A DNA stretch of 64,000 nucleotides from UBA5189 sp035631615. GTDB taxonomy: Bacteria; Chloroflexota; Limnocylindria; Limnocylindrales; CSP1-4. The position numbers and the translations under genes are program-made. Each line of letters opens with the position of its first letter. The first letter of the stretch is position 1. The stretch covers positions 1 to 64,000 of the forward strand of contig DASQIK010000066.1 in NCBI GenBank assembly GCA_035631615.1, read 5' to 3'. The notes below the pieces were generated by a model. That model had not been told where the DNA came from. It saw only the letters and a list, made by a program, of their open reading frames with translations, and did no database searches. Of the stretch, positions 16,807 to 25,563 are shown piece after piece.

Positions 16807-16861
16807 GGGACCCGACTCTACACGAACGGCCGCGTTCGGCTGCGCTCGCCATGGCCGGCGG

Positions 16862-17716
16862 TCAGCGAACGCGACGGACCTCGGCAGCGGCATGGGCGCG
16901 TCGGGCCATGACCAGCGCCATGGCGGCGCGGTAGTCGCGATCGGCGTGGATGTCGGACGCGACACGCTGGCCGGAGGTGATCGTGGCGACGGCGGCGGCG
17001 AATGGCGTCCCTGCCGCGACTGCACGTTCCGCGTCGATCGCCCGATATGGCTGCTCCCCCACCCCGGTGACACCGATGGCACACGCGCCCCCCGCATCGG
17101 CCGTGCCCAGCGCGATCGCGACCCCCGCGATCGGGTAGCCGGACGCGGGCTGCGGCAGCGCGCAGTACACGGAGGCGCTGGACGTCGCTGGTACGGGAAT
17201 CCGGACCTCGGTCAGGATCTCGTCGGGCGCCATCGCCGTCGCAAAGGGGCCGGCGAACAGCTGCGTGACGGGGATCGCGCGCTCGCCCCTCGCGGCGGAG
17301 CGTACGACCACCTCGAAGCCGAGTGCCAGCGCCGGCGCGGCGATGTCGCTCGCGGGATCCGCGTGCGCGAGGCTGCCCCCGATGGTGCCCATGTTCCGGA
17401 CCTGGAGGTCGCCGATGACCGGCAGCGCATCGGCAAGGGCTCCGTAGCTCACGACCCGGTCGTCGGCCAGGAGCGCCGCCCACGTGGTCAGGGCGCCGAT
17501 GCGGAGCCCGCCGCCGTCGCCATCGCGGACACCACGCAGCTCCGCGAGCCAACCGAGGTCGACGAGCCGCTCCGGGCGCGCGAGTCGCACCTTCATGAGC
17601 GGGATCAGGCTCTGCCCGCCGGCAAGCACGCGGATCGAGGGGTCGGCCGCGGCGACGAGCTCGAGCGCCTCGTCGAGCGTGCGGGCCCGGGCGTAGTCGA
17701 ACGCGGCGGGGATCAT
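16862..17716 (-). CDS. Molybdenum hydroxylase FAD-binding medium subunit (CoxM-like)
   Basis: 284 residues with both FAD-binding motifs of the vanillyl-alcohol-oxidase fold found in CoxM/XdhB: AGGQSLIPLMKVRLARP (about 32-48) and the TIGGSLAHADPASD block (about 113-126). It passes electrons from the iron-sulfur subunit to FAD. Its ATG overlaps the coxS stop by 4 nt (ATGA). The next gene downstream is coxD, with only 55 bp between, where a large subunit gene would often lie. Confidence 0.9.
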   Translation of the reverse strand: MIPAAFDYARARTLDEALELVAAADPSIRVLAGGQSLIPLMKVRLARPERLVDLGWLAELRGVRDGDGGGLRIGALTTWAALLADDRVVSYGALADALPVIGDLQVRNMGTIGGSLAHADPASDIAAPALALGFEVVVRSAARGERAIPVTQLFAGPFATAMAPDEILTEVRIPVPATSSASVYCALPQPASGYPIAGVAIALGTADAGGACAIGVTGVGEQPYRAIDAERAVAAGTPFAAAVATITSGQRVASDIHADRDYRAAMALVMARRAHAAAEVRRVR

Positions 17717-18258
17717 CGGTCTGCCTGGGTCGCGATGACCTCGGCCGCGCCATCAGCTGCTCGCGCCTCCGCCCACGAGCGCGGCGCGCCGCCGCGCATG
17801 ACGGCTGCGCCCTCCCGAATCGAGATCACGATCGACTGGTAGCCCGTGCACCGGCACAGGTTGCCGTGCAGGGCGTGCCGAATCTCGCCGTCGGCCGGAT
17901 CCGGCTCGCGCTCGAGCAGGTCGAGCGCGGTCATGAGCATGCCCGGCGTGCAGAACCCGCACTGCAGCCCGTGGTGCTCCACGAATGCGGCCTGGAGCGG
18001 GTGGAGCTGGTCCGGAGCGGGCGCGAGATTCTCGACGGTCCGGACGGCCGAGCCGTCCGCCTGCACCGCGAGGACCGTGCACGACTTCACCGCGCGGCCG
18101 TCGAGGTGCACCGTGCACGTGCCGCACGACGACGTGTCGCAGCCGACCTTGGTCCCCGTCAGGTCGAGATCCTCGCGCAGCACGTCGACGAGCAGCCGGC
18201 GCGGTTCGACCTCGAGCTCGATCGCCTCGCCGTTGACCGTCAGCCTGATGGGGATCAC
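17713..18258 (-). CDS. Molybdenum hydroxylase [2Fe-2S] small subunit (CoxS-like)
   Basis: 181 residues. The plant-type [2Fe-2S] cluster motif has cysteines at about 40, 45, 48 and 60 (CDTSSCGTCTVHLDG); the second helical cluster has cysteines at about 100, 103, 135 and 137 (CGFCTPGM and CRCTGY). It transfers electrons between the molybdopterin site and FAD. Start GTG 18258 (VIPIRLTVNG) fits the family N-terminus. About 20 residues beyond the usual C-terminus are present. First of the coxSM pair, 10 bp after the aminotransferase gene. Confidence 0.92.
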   Translation of the reverse strand: MIPIRLTVNGEAIELEVEPRRLLVDVLREDLDLTGTKVGCDTSSCGTCTVHLDGRAVKSCTVLAVQADGSAVRTVENLAPAPDQLHPLQAAFVEHHGLQCGFCTPGMLMTALDLLEREPDPADGEIRHALHGNLCRCTGYQSIVISIREGAAVMRGGAPRSWAEARAADGAAEVIATQADR

Positions 18259-18268
18259 GGGCTCGGAC

Positions 18269-19546
18269 TCAGGCCGCTGCTCCGGCCGCCGCGGCCACGT
18301 CCTCGATCGCATTGCCGATCCCGTCGACCATCCGGTCGATCTCGGCCTCGCTGATCACGAACGGCGGCGAGATGTGGATCGCGTGGGCTCGCAGCACGCG
18401 TGTTGCGACGCCGTGCCTGAGCGCAGCCGCGACGACCTTGTCCGGCGTCGCCGGGTCCTTCGCGAGCACCTCGGGCTGGATCGCGACAGCCGCGGTCAGG
18501 CCGATCGTTCGAATGTCACCGACGGTCGGCGTGCCCTGCAGGCGGCGCACCGCCGCGTCGAGCACTGGCTCGAGCTCCCCGACCCGCCCGACCAGGTCCT
18601 CGCGCTCGATGATGTCGAGGTTTGCGAGCGCTGCTGCGGCCGCACCGGCGTGCCCCGAATAGGTGTAGCCGTGGCGGAAGACGGCGCCGGCAATCGGCTC
18701 GTCCCAGAACGGCGCGCGCACCCGCTCGCCGACGAGCACGCCGCCGAGCGGCATGTAGCCCGACGTGACGCCCTTGGCGAACGTGATCATGTCCGGCTCG
18801 ATCCCGAAGCGCTGCGTTGCCCACCACGTCCCCAGCCGCCCGAAGCCGGTGATGACCTCGTCCGCGACGAGGAGGATGTCGTACTGCCTGCACAGCGCGC
18901 TGATGTCGCGCCAGTACGACTCGGTCGGCGGGATCACGCCGCCCGCGCCGATCACGGGCTCGCCGACGAACATCGCGATCTCGTCGCGCCGCTGCTCGAA
19001 GAGGCGCGCGACCGCCTCGACGTCGAGCGCCGGCACGTGGACGACCTCGTTGATGAACGGCTCGCCGCCGTAGCCGGCCTGCATGACCGGCATCCCACCG
19101 AGCGAGGTGCCCATCGCATGCATCCCGTGGTAGGCGTGCTCGCGCGAGACGAGCAGGGTCTTGTTCGGCTTGCCGACGACGTCCCAGTAGCGCCGCGCGA
19201 GCTTCGCCGCGGTGTCGATCGCGTCCGAGCCGCCCGAGGCCAGGAAGACCACCGAGTTCGGGATCGGCGACAGCCCGGTCAGCCGATCGGCGACGGCGAG
19301 GGTGGCCTCCGACGTGTACGCGCCGAACGAGGAGTAGCCGTGCATCCGGACGAGCTGCTCGGCGACGGCGTCGGCGATCTCCCTGCGCCCGTAGCCGACG
19401 TTGCAGAACCAGAGCGCACCGGTGGCGTCGACGTACTCGTTGCCCTTCGTGTCGGTGACGATGGCGCCCTCGCCCTTCGTGATCACGACCTCGCGGTCCT
19501 TGATCACGTGCATATCCGCGAAGCCGTGCCAGAAGGTGGTGCTCAT
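18269..19546 (-). CDS. Class III PLP-dependent aminotransferase
   Basis: 425 residues of the omega-amino acid/beta-alanine-pyruvate aminotransferase group. The PLP lysine is in TFAKGVTSGYMPLGG, the cofactor Asp in LVADEVITGFGRLG, and a G-S/G-G loop ASGGSDAIDTA binds phosphate. These enzymes transaminate omega-amino acids or polyamines. Start ATG 19546. It is the first gene of the leftward run; whether it shares substrate with the molybdenum hydroxylase behind it is not shown by sequence. Confidence 0.9.
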   Translation of the reverse strand: MSTTFWHGFADMHVIKDREVVITKGEGAIVTDTKGNEYVDATGALWFCNVGYGRREIADAVAEQLVRMHGYSSFGAYTSEATLAVADRLTGLSPIPNSVVFLASGGSDAIDTAAKLARRYWDVVGKPNKTLLVSREHAYHGMHAMGTSLGGMPVMQAGYGGEPFINEVVHVPALDVEAVARLFEQRRDEIAMFVGEPVIGAGGVIPPTESYWRDISALCRQYDILLVADEVITGFGRLGTWWATQRFGIEPDMITFAKGVTSGYMPLGGVLVGERVRAPFWDEPIAGAVFRHGYTYSGHAGAAAAALANLDIIEREDLVGRVGELEPVLDAAVRRLQGTPTVGDIRTIGLTAAVAIQPEVLAKDPATPDKVVAAALRHGVATRVLRAHAIHISPPFVISEAEIDRMVDGIGNAIEDVAAAAGAAA

Positions 19547-19724
19547 CCCGCCGCCAAGCCTATCAACGGGCCGCCGGCTTCGGAGTCGGCTGGGACGGCC
19601 GGGCCGCCGGCCAGTTCGTGGTGTTCCGTCGCTCCACAAGGATTTCGAAATGGTTGGAGTCAAGCCGAACCATCGGAGGAACGCCGCAAATCGCCGGATA
19701 AGCGTTGACGAAGGCAGCACAAAC

Positions 19725-19738
19725 GATCGCGCGCGATC
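19725..19738. promoter_or_regulatory. Perfect 14-bp palindrome upstream of arsR
   Basis: GATCGCGCGCGATC is a perfect palindrome, 40 bp before the arsR ATG. ArsR-family dimers bind such dyads in their own promoters, so this is a possible operator. Confidence 0.35.
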
Positions 19739-19778
19739 ATTGGAGCCACCTCCGCCGTGCTTCGCTGAGGTCTTCCAT

Positions 19779-20150
19779 ATGCCCCGGCACATGGCAGAAG
19801 GCATCGAGCTGCTGGCGGACCCGACCCGACGCCAGATCGTCGCACTCCTGGCGGGCCGGATCTGGCACCCAGCGGATATCGCAGCGGCGATCGGCCTGGG
19901 CCGACCAGCGGTGAGTCGTCAACTTAGACTGCTGACGAGCGCCGGGCTGATTCGCTGGCGACGCTCTGGGATCGACAGACGCGCACGCGAGTACTTCATC
20001 GATCCTGCCATGCACGACCCGATCATCGCGTGGCTCGCTGGCGTCGACCTGCGCCGGGTGCGACCGATCGCCCGGCCCGATTGGTCGCCGCCGATGCGCG
20101 TCCATCGCCTTCGCCGCGACGCGAGCGCACTCACCGTCGATCGAGAGTGA
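19779..20150 (+). CDS. ArsR-family winged-helix regulator
   Basis: 123 residues with the ArsR HTH: LLADPTRRQIVALLAG, then HPADIAAAIGLGRPAVSRQLRLLTSAGLI as recognition helix and wing. No CxC metal site is visible, so the inducer is unknown. ATG 19779 has GAGG about 9 nt upstream. The frame is open from an ATG at 19650 (with AAGGA upstream) that would add 43 residues encoded partly by the inverted repeat; the shorter form fits the family length. Confidence 0.75.
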   Translation: MPRHMAEGIELLADPTRRQIVALLAGRIWHPADIAAAIGLGRPAVSRQLRLLTSAGLIRWRRSGIDRRAREYFIDPAMHDPIIAWLAGVDLRRVRPIARPDWSPPMRVHRLRRDASALTVDRE

Positions 20151-20260
20151 TCGATGGCGACCGCGAGACCGACGCCGAATCCGATTTGCCCCCTCTCCGC
20201 GGTAGTTCGGCTTCGCTCGAACCATCTCGTGCCGGGGCCTGGCGGCAGGGTTGGGCCGCC

Positions 20261-20300
20261 GCTGGCCGTTTGGCGGTGGCGCTGGCCGTTTGGCGGTGGC
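20261..20300 (+). repeat. Perfect 20-bp tandem duplication
   Basis: The 20 bp starting GCTGGCCGTTTGGCGG occur twice back to back (20261-20280 and 20281-20300), in the non-coding stretch ahead of the response regulator. A recent slippage duplication is the simplest reading. Confidence 0.9.
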
Positions 20301-20324
20301 GCGGGCGCCTGTGGCGGGGCGCGC

Positions 20325-20343
20325 CGCTTACATCGCGCTTACA
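20325..20343 (+). promoter_or_regulatory. Tandem CGCTTACA boxes upstream of the response regulator
   Basis: CGCTTACA occurs at 20325-20332 and again at 20336-20343, 11 bp apart. OmpR/PhoB-type regulators bind direct repeats with about one helical turn spacing, and the start codon of such a regulator is 44 bp downstream. Autoregulation is inferred. Confidence 0.4.
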
Positions 20344-20386
20344 CGACGCGGTCCTGGCGGCCGGGGCCGGGCGTATCCTCGCCGCC

Positions 20387-21085
20387 GTGAAATCGATCCT
20401 GGTCGTGGACGATGAGCGGAACATCGTCGACCTGCTGCGGCTGTACCTCGAGAAGGAGGGCTTCGGCGTCGTGGCTGCGGCCGACGGCGAGCAGGCGCTT
20501 GCGCTCCATGCGCGCCACGAGCCGGACCTGGTGATCCTCGACCTGATGCTGCCGAAGCGCGACGGCTTCGAGGTCTGCCGCGAGATCCGCCGCCGCGGCG
20601 ACACCCCGGTGATCATGCTCACGGCGCGGGGCGACGACGTCGACTCGATCGTCGGGCTGGAGCTTGGCGCGGACGACTACGTGACCAAGCCGTTCAACCC
20701 GCGCGAGCTCGTGGCCCGGGTCAAGGCGGTCCTGCGACGCTCGGATGGAGCGGTACGCGGGGGGCGGCCGTTCGAGGTCGGCGACCTGCGGGTCGATCCG
20801 CGCCGGCGCGACGCGTACGTCGGGGAGCGTCGACTGTCGCTCCGACCCCGCGAGTTCGACCTGCTGGTTGCGCTGGCGCGCGATCCGGGAGTCGTGCTGA
20901 CCCGCGATGCCCTGCTCGAGGGCGTCTGGGGCACCGACTTCCCTGGCGAGACGCGCACCGTCGACGTCCACGTCGCGGAGCTGCGCAAGGCACTCGCGCC
21001 CGATGGGCCCGAGATCGAGACGGCGCGCGGCTACGGCTATCGGATGGTCCCGGCGGCGCGCGAGCCGGTGCCGGGACCGGACTGA
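20387..21085 (+). CDS. OmpR/PhoB-family response regulator
   Basis: 232 residues: a receiver domain (1-118) with acidic pair DD at 8-9, phosphoacceptor Asp52 (ILDLMLPKRDG), Thr in MLTARGDD and Lys in YVTKPF. A winged-helix C-terminal domain (about 130-225) contains LRPREFDLLVALARDPG and VDVHVAELRKAL. GTG start at 20387, preceded by two CGCTTACA boxes. Partner histidine kinase starts 9 bp after the stop. Stimulus unknown. Confidence 0.92.
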   Translation: MKSILVVDDERNIVDLLRLYLEKEGFGVVAAADGEQALALHARHEPDLVILDLMLPKRDGFEVCREIRRRGDTPVIMLTARGDDVDSIVGLELGADDYVTKPFNPRELVARVKAVLRRSDGAVRGGRPFEVGDLRVDPRRRDAYVGERRLSLRPREFDLLVALARDPGVVLTRDALLEGVWGTDFPGETRTVDVHVAELRKALAPDGPEIETARGYGYRMVPAAREPVPGPD

Positions 21086-21094
21086 AATCGAGTG

Positions 21095-22510
21095 ATGCCG
21101 CGCTCCCTGGGCGGGCGGCTCGTGGCCGCGTTCGCACTCCTGGCGCTCGCCATCGTCCTCGCGGTCGGCGGAACGCTGTTCGTCGTGCTGCGCGGGCTGC
21201 ATGCCGATGCGACCCTCGGTGGCCTCCAGGACGTCGCCGGCAGCGTGCTGCCGCAGGTCCGCGACAGCATCGGAACGGGGCAGCTCCGCGGCACGGTCGC
21301 CGAGGTGAGCTCGCAGCTCGCGTCGAGTGGGATCCAGGTCATGCTCGTCGGCGCCGATGGGCGTCTCCGGCCCATCGGCGGCGCGGCTGCGGGAGATCCG
21401 ATTCTCACCGCCGACCTCTCGATCGGCGAGACGGCGCACGGCAGCGTGACCCTCGATGGCGACAGGTTCCTGTGGGTCGCGACGGGGATCCGGAAGGTTG
21501 GAGCGGCGACGCCGCGGGCAGTGGCGTTTCTCGCCGCCGACCGATCCGGCGCGCTGGCGCTCGCCGACGTCGGGCGCACGATTCCGATCGTCATCGTGGT
21601 CATCCTGCTGATCGCGACGCCGCTCGCGCTCGTGTTGTCGCGGAGCGTGACGCGGCCGCTCCGCCGCCTCGCGGACGCGACGACGGACATCCCCGCTGGC
21701 CGGGCCGTCGCGCTGCCGTTGTCCGGTCCGAAGGAGGTCCGCGAGCTCACCGGGACGTTCAATGCGATGACCGCCGAGCTCGACGCGACGAGGAAGCGCG
21801 AGGATGAGCTGCTCGCGAACCTCCGCCACGACCTGCGCACGCCGCTGACTGTGATCGCCGGGTTCGCCACGGCGCTCGGCGACGGCACGGCGACGGGGGA
21901 CGCCGCCATTGCGGCGGCCAGGGCGATCGAGGAGGAGGCGCGGCGCCTGGAGCGCCTGGTGTCCGAGGTCGGCGCCGTCGAGCGCATTCGGTCCGGCGAG
22001 GAATCGATCCGACCGGAGCTCCTCGACGCCGGCGAGATCGTGGCCGCGACGGCGACCCGGTTCGGCCCGCGCGCCGCGGCCGCGAACGTGCGGCTCACGA
22101 CCGACCTGCCCGAGGGAGCGGCGCTGACCATCGCCGCCGACCGGCTCGCCCTGGATCGGATGCTCGGCAACCTCGTCGAGAACGCCCTCGCAGCCCTCGC
22201 GGGACGCCCGAACGGTGCCGTGGTCATCGCGGCCGCTCCGGCGCGGCTGCCGGGTGGCGCCGAGGCGATCGAGCTCGACGTGCTCGACGACGGGCCCGGG
22301 TTCCCGGACGGGACCGCGCCCCGGGCCTTCGAGCGGTTCTGGCGAGCCGATCCCGCGCGCGCCGGCACGGGCTCCGGGCTCGGACTGTCGATCGTCCAGG
22401 AGCTCGCGGTCGCGCACGGCGGCAACGCGCATGCCGAGAATCGTCCCGAGGGTGGGGCCCGCGTGGGAGTGACGCTCCCGCGCGTCCCGTGGCCCGCGCC
22501 GAGGCCTTAG
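21095..22510 (+). CDS. Two-component sensor histidine kinase
   Basis: 471 residues: TM1 (about 9-33), a periplasmic sensing region of about 125 residues, TM2 (about 163-182), HAMP (183-235), HisKA with His245 (NLRHDLRTPLT), and HATPase_c with N-box MLGNLVENALAAL, G1 LDDGPGFPDG and G2 GTGSGLGLSIV. Cognate partner of the preceding regulator by position. Its last 4 nt overlap the convergent PLP dehydratase gene. Confidence 0.92.
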   Translation: MPRSLGGRLVAAFALLALAIVLAVGGTLFVVLRGLHADATLGGLQDVAGSVLPQVRDSIGTGQLRGTVAEVSSQLASSGIQVMLVGADGRLRPIGGAAAGDPILTADLSIGETAHGSVTLDGDRFLWVATGIRKVGAATPRAVAFLAADRSGALALADVGRTIPIVIVVILLIATPLALVLSRSVTRPLRRLADATTDIPAGRAVALPLSGPKEVRELTGTFNAMTAELDATRKREDELLANLRHDLRTPLTVIAGFATALGDGTATGDAAIAAARAIEEEARRLERLVSEVGAVERIRSGEESIRPELLDAGEIVAATATRFGPRAAAANVRLTTDLPEGAALTIAADRLALDRMLGNLVENALAALAGRPNGAVVIAAAPARLPGGAEAIELDVLDDGPGFPDGTAPRAFERFWRADPARAGTGSGLGLSIVQELAVAHGGNAHAENRPEGGARVGVTLPRVPWPAPRP

Positions 22511-23511
22511 GCCCCGGCGGCGCCCTCGAGGAACTCTCCGAGCCGGGAAATCTCGACATTCCCGCCCGAGGCGATCACGCACACGCGCTCGCCAGCGCGA
22601 ATCGGGATGCGCCCGTGGATCACGGCGGCCAGTGCCGCCGCGCCAGCCGGCTCGAGGACCTGCTTCATCCGCTCGGCCGCGAACCGGAGGCCGCGCAGGA
22701 TCGTGGCGTCGTCGAGGAGCACGATGTCATCGAGGTACGTGCGGCAGATCGGCAGCGTCCACTCGCCCGCGAACGGCGCGCCAAGGCCATCGGCCAGGCT
22801 GGCCGGCTCGACGCGGACCACCTGCCCGGCCTTGATCGCGCGGGAGACGGCATCGGAGCGCTCGGGCTCGACGCCGTAGACGCGGGTGCCCGGCCGCTGC
22901 TCCTTGAGCGCCGTCGCCACGCCGCTGATCAGGCCACCTCCGCCAACGCCGGCGACGACCACGTCGACATCGGGCAGGTCCTCGAGGATCTCGAGGCCGA
23001 CCGAGCCGTTGCCGGCGATGACCTCGGGATCGTCGAATGGATGGACGAGCGTGAGCCCGCGCTCGTCGATGAGCTCCTGGAGCCGGGCCAGGGTCTCGCC
23101 GATGTGCGCGCCGTGGAGGACGACCTCGGCGCCGTAGTCGCGTGACGCGTCGACCTTCGATCGGACGGCCTTCGCCGGCATCGTGACCGTGACCGCCACG
23201 CCCTCGACACTCCCGGCCCAGGCGTAGGCCTGGGCGGCATTGCCGGCGGAGAGCGTGATGACGCCTGCGGCACGCTCGGCGGAGCTCAGCGAGGTGAGCT
23301 TCGAGAGGGCCGCCCGCGGCTTGAACGAGCCGGTCTTCTGGAGGTGCTCGGCCTTCACGTACAGCCGGCCATCGCCGATTCTCGCTGCCGTGGCTCCCTC
23401 GACCAGCCGGGCTGCGGTGGCCGACGTGAAGATCGGGGTGCGGTGCACGCGTCCGGTGATCCGCTCGCGGGCGGCATGGATTCGCTCGATCGGGACGAGC
23501 CGATCCGCCAC
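22507..23511 (-). CDS. PLP-dependent threonine dehydratase/serine racemase-like enzyme
   Basis: 334 residues of fold type II: PLP lysine in TGSFKPRAAL (about 57-66), SAGNAAQAYA substrate loop, GVGGGGLISG phosphate-binding glycine loop and the C-terminal IASGGNVE. There is no ACT regulatory domain, so it resembles catabolic threonine ammonia-lyase or serine racemase. Start GTG 23511 shares one base with the stop codon of the rhomboid gene; the frame is open much further upstream but crosses that gene. Confidence 0.88.
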   Translation of the reverse strand: MADRLVPIERIHAARERITGRVHRTPIFTSATAARLVEGATAARIGDGRLYVKAEHLQKTGSFKPRAALSKLTSLSSAERAAGVITLSAGNAAQAYAWAGSVEGVAVTVTMPAKAVRSKVDASRDYGAEVVLHGAHIGETLARLQELIDERGLTLVHPFDDPEVIAGNGSVGLEILEDLPDVDVVVAGVGGGGLISGVATALKEQRPGTRVYGVEPERSDAVSRAIKAGQVVRVEPASLADGLGAPFAGEWTLPICRTYLDDIVLLDDATILRGLRFAAERMKQVLEPAGAAALAAVIHGRIPIRAGERVCVIASGGNVEISRLGEFLEGAAGA

Positions 23512-24680
23512 TAGAGCGTCGCGCCGCCGACGGCCAGCGCGGTCGCGACCACGGCGACGAGGCCGATCACGCCCGCCGAGATCAGCAGCGGCGAGCGAAC
23601 GGCCGCGCCCCCGGTCGGGTGCTGCCAGGCGGACCGGAGCGTCGGCACCTTGCCCGGCGGCACGACGAATCCGAGCCACAGCCCGGAGATGAGGCCGCCG
23701 ATGTGCGCCGCGTTGTCGATCCCCGGCACGGCGAAGCCGATGACGAGGTTGAGGATGACGAGCATCCCGAGCTGCGGCACGATCTGCCGCGAGCGTCGGT
23801 CGAGGATGGGATGGTGGGCGCGCGTCCCGGCAAGCACGACGCCGATGAGGCCGAAGATTGCGCCGGATGCACCGACGGCGGGCCCGACCGAGAGGATGAA
23901 GCTCGTCGTCGATGCGGCGACCGCGGTCAGCAGGTAGAACAGCACGAACATCCTGCGGCCCCACGCCTGCTCGACGATCGGCCCGATGATCCACAGCGCG
24001 TACATGTTCAGGCCCAGGTGCAGCAGCCCGGCATGCACGAGGGTCACGCTCGCCAGCCGGTACAGCTCGCCGTTCTGGATCGCCGACCGCTCCAGCCACA
24101 GCGCCTCCGTCACGCCCGGCACGGAGCTCGCGAAGAGCGAGACCGCGGTGGTGATCCCGATGACGATCAGCGTCAGGCTGAGCCCCACCGACCCCCGGCT
24201 GCGGGCGAAGTAGCGGTTCGCTGCGCCGGTGTTGCCGGTCTCCTTGGCGAGCCAGCCGAGGCGGCTCGCGATCTCCGCCCTGTCCTCCGTTGGTGCGCGG
24301 CGATCCGCCTCGCGATACGCCGCGATCGCGCCCTGGAGATCGCCGCCGCGCACCCGCACGCCGGCGAGATTCCGCCACGCCGTGTACGTCGACGGGTTCT
24401 CGCGCAGGCGCGTGACCGCTTCCCACTGGGCGGCTGCCTGGGCTTCCTGGTCGAGCCGGTACAGCGCGTCGCCCGAGCCGAGGAGCGCCGCGGCGGTGAT
24501 CGCCGGGTCCTCGTGGCCGACGACGCGCTGGAAGTCGGCGAAGGCCGGGGCGAGGTCGCCGGCGTCGAGCCGCTCGCGACCGCGCTCGAGCAGCTGGTTC
24601 GCGGTCGCGGCCGTCAGCGGACCCTTCGTCGCAACGGCGGCATCCAGCGTGGCATCGGGGTCGGCTCCAGGGTGATCCAT
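23511..24680 (-). CDS. Rhomboid-family intramembrane serine protease with TPR-like N-terminus
   Basis: 389 residues. Residues 25-155 form helical repeats of TPR character (LERGRERLDAGDLAPAFADFQ; NLAGVRVRGGDLQGAIAAYREAD). A rhomboid domain with 6-7 membrane helices follows: HLGLNMYALW, catalytic Ser in GASGAIFGL, catalytic His in NAAHIGGLISG. It cleaves membrane proteins within the bilayer; the TPR part may select partners. Divergent from the SRAP gene by 25 bp. Confidence 0.9.
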   Translation of the reverse strand: MDHPGADPDATLDAAVATKGPLTAATANQLLERGRERLDAGDLAPAFADFQRVVGHEDPAITAAALLGSGDALYRLDQEAQAAAQWEAVTRLRENPSTYTAWRNLAGVRVRGGDLQGAIAAYREADRRAPTEDRAEIASRLGWLAKETGNTGAANRYFARSRGSVGLSLTLIVIGITTAVSLFASSVPGVTEALWLERSAIQNGELYRLASVTLVHAGLLHLGLNMYALWIIGPIVEQAWGRRMFVLFYLLTAVAASTTSFILSVGPAVGASGAIFGLIGVVLAGTRAHHPILDRRSRQIVPQLGMLVILNLVIGFAVPGIDNAAHIGGLISGLWLGFVVPPGKVPTLRSAWQHPTGGAAVRSPLLISAGVIGLVAVVATALAVGGATL

Positions 24681-24705
24681 TCCGGCGGACGATACTAGAG
24701 AAGCC

Positions 24706-25503
24706 ATGTGCGGACGGATGACCCAGCAGCGACCCACCTCTGAGCTCGCCGAGATCTTCGACGCGGAGGACCGGATCGACGCGCCCGGCGGCAGGTTCAA
24801 CCTCGCCCCGACCGACGACGCGGCTGTCGTCGTCCAGCGCGAGGATCACCGCGCAGTCACTGCCTATCGCTGGGGCCTGATCCCGCACTGGTCGGACTCG
24901 CCGAAGACCGGCAACCGGATGTTCAACGCGCGGGCGGAGACCATCGACCGCCAGCCGGCGTTCCGGTACGCGTTCTCGAAGCGCCGCTGCCTCGTTCCGG
25001 TCGACGCGTACTACGAGTGGCAGCGCGCCGGCAACGTCCGGCAGCCGTACGCGATCATCCGGCCGGACGGGCGCCCGATCGCGCTCGCGGGCCTGTGGGC
25101 GGGCTGGAAGGACGAGGACACGGGCGAGGTGATCCGCTCGTTCACGATCGTGACCACGTCCGCGAACGACATGATGGCGCCGATCCACGACCGGATGCCC
25201 GTGATGATCCCGGAGGACGCGTGGGACCGGTGGCTCGATCCGGCCCGCACGGATGGCGCGGCCCTGGGCGAGCTGAAGGGCCTGCTCGTCCCAACCGAGG
25301 ACGGCACGCTCGAGCTGTACCCCGTCTCACGCCGCGTCAACGACGTCCGCAACGACGGGCCCGATCTCGTCGAGCCGATCCCGGAGGCCGAGGTCGCGAG
25401 CGGCCCCGCGCGCCCGACGCACGATCCGCGCCGGCGCGCCGCGAAGGCCGCGGAGCCTGGCCTGTTCGACGACCCCGACGAGGGGCCCTCCGAACGCGCA
25501 TGA
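24706..25503 (+). CDS. SRAP-domain protein (YedK/HMCES family)
   Basis: 265 residues beginning MCGRM; Cys2 is the residue that forms the thiazolidine crosslink to abasic sites in single-stranded DNA. Other family residues are present: FNARAETI, YYEW and the IHDRMPV histidine. It shields abasic sites during replication. A C-terminal tail of about 40 residues (Pro/Ala/Glu-rich) is extra. GATACT lies 7 bp before the ATG, suggesting a very short or leaderless transcript. Confidence 0.93.
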   Translation: MCGRMTQQRPTSELAEIFDAEDRIDAPGGRFNLAPTDDAAVVVQREDHRAVTAYRWGLIPHWSDSPKTGNRMFNARAETIDRQPAFRYAFSKRRCLVPVDAYYEWQRAGNVRQPYAIIRPDGRPIALAGLWAGWKDEDTGEVIRSFTIVTTSANDMMAPIHDRMPVMIPEDAWDRWLDPARTDGAALGELKGLLVPTEDGTLELYPVSRRVNDVRNDGPDLVEPIPEAEVASGPARPTHDPRRRAAKAAEPGLFDDPDEGPSERA

Positions 25504-25563
25504 CGCACGTACCGACCGATCGCCGGCTCGTCCCGCGCCCGCAAAGAGTACGAATCTCGATCT

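Larger units (their letters stand above)
19650..20225. repeat. Imperfect 46-bp inverted repeats flanking arsR
   Basis: The 46 bp from 19650 (starts ATGGTTGGAGTCAAGCCGAA) and the reverse complement of 20180-20225 (starts ATGGTTCGAGCGAAGCCGAA) agree at 32 of 46 positions by my hand alignment, 17 of the first 20. Each arm also contains its own short dyad (GGTT...AACC, GTTCG...CGAAC). They enclose the arsR gene, as ends of a small mobile unit or as paired operators would. Confidence 0.45.

Noticed and set aside
23512..25188. Upstream extension of the PLP dehydratase frame
   Set aside because: Runs through the rhomboid and SRAP genes; no conserved sequence until the GTG at 23511.
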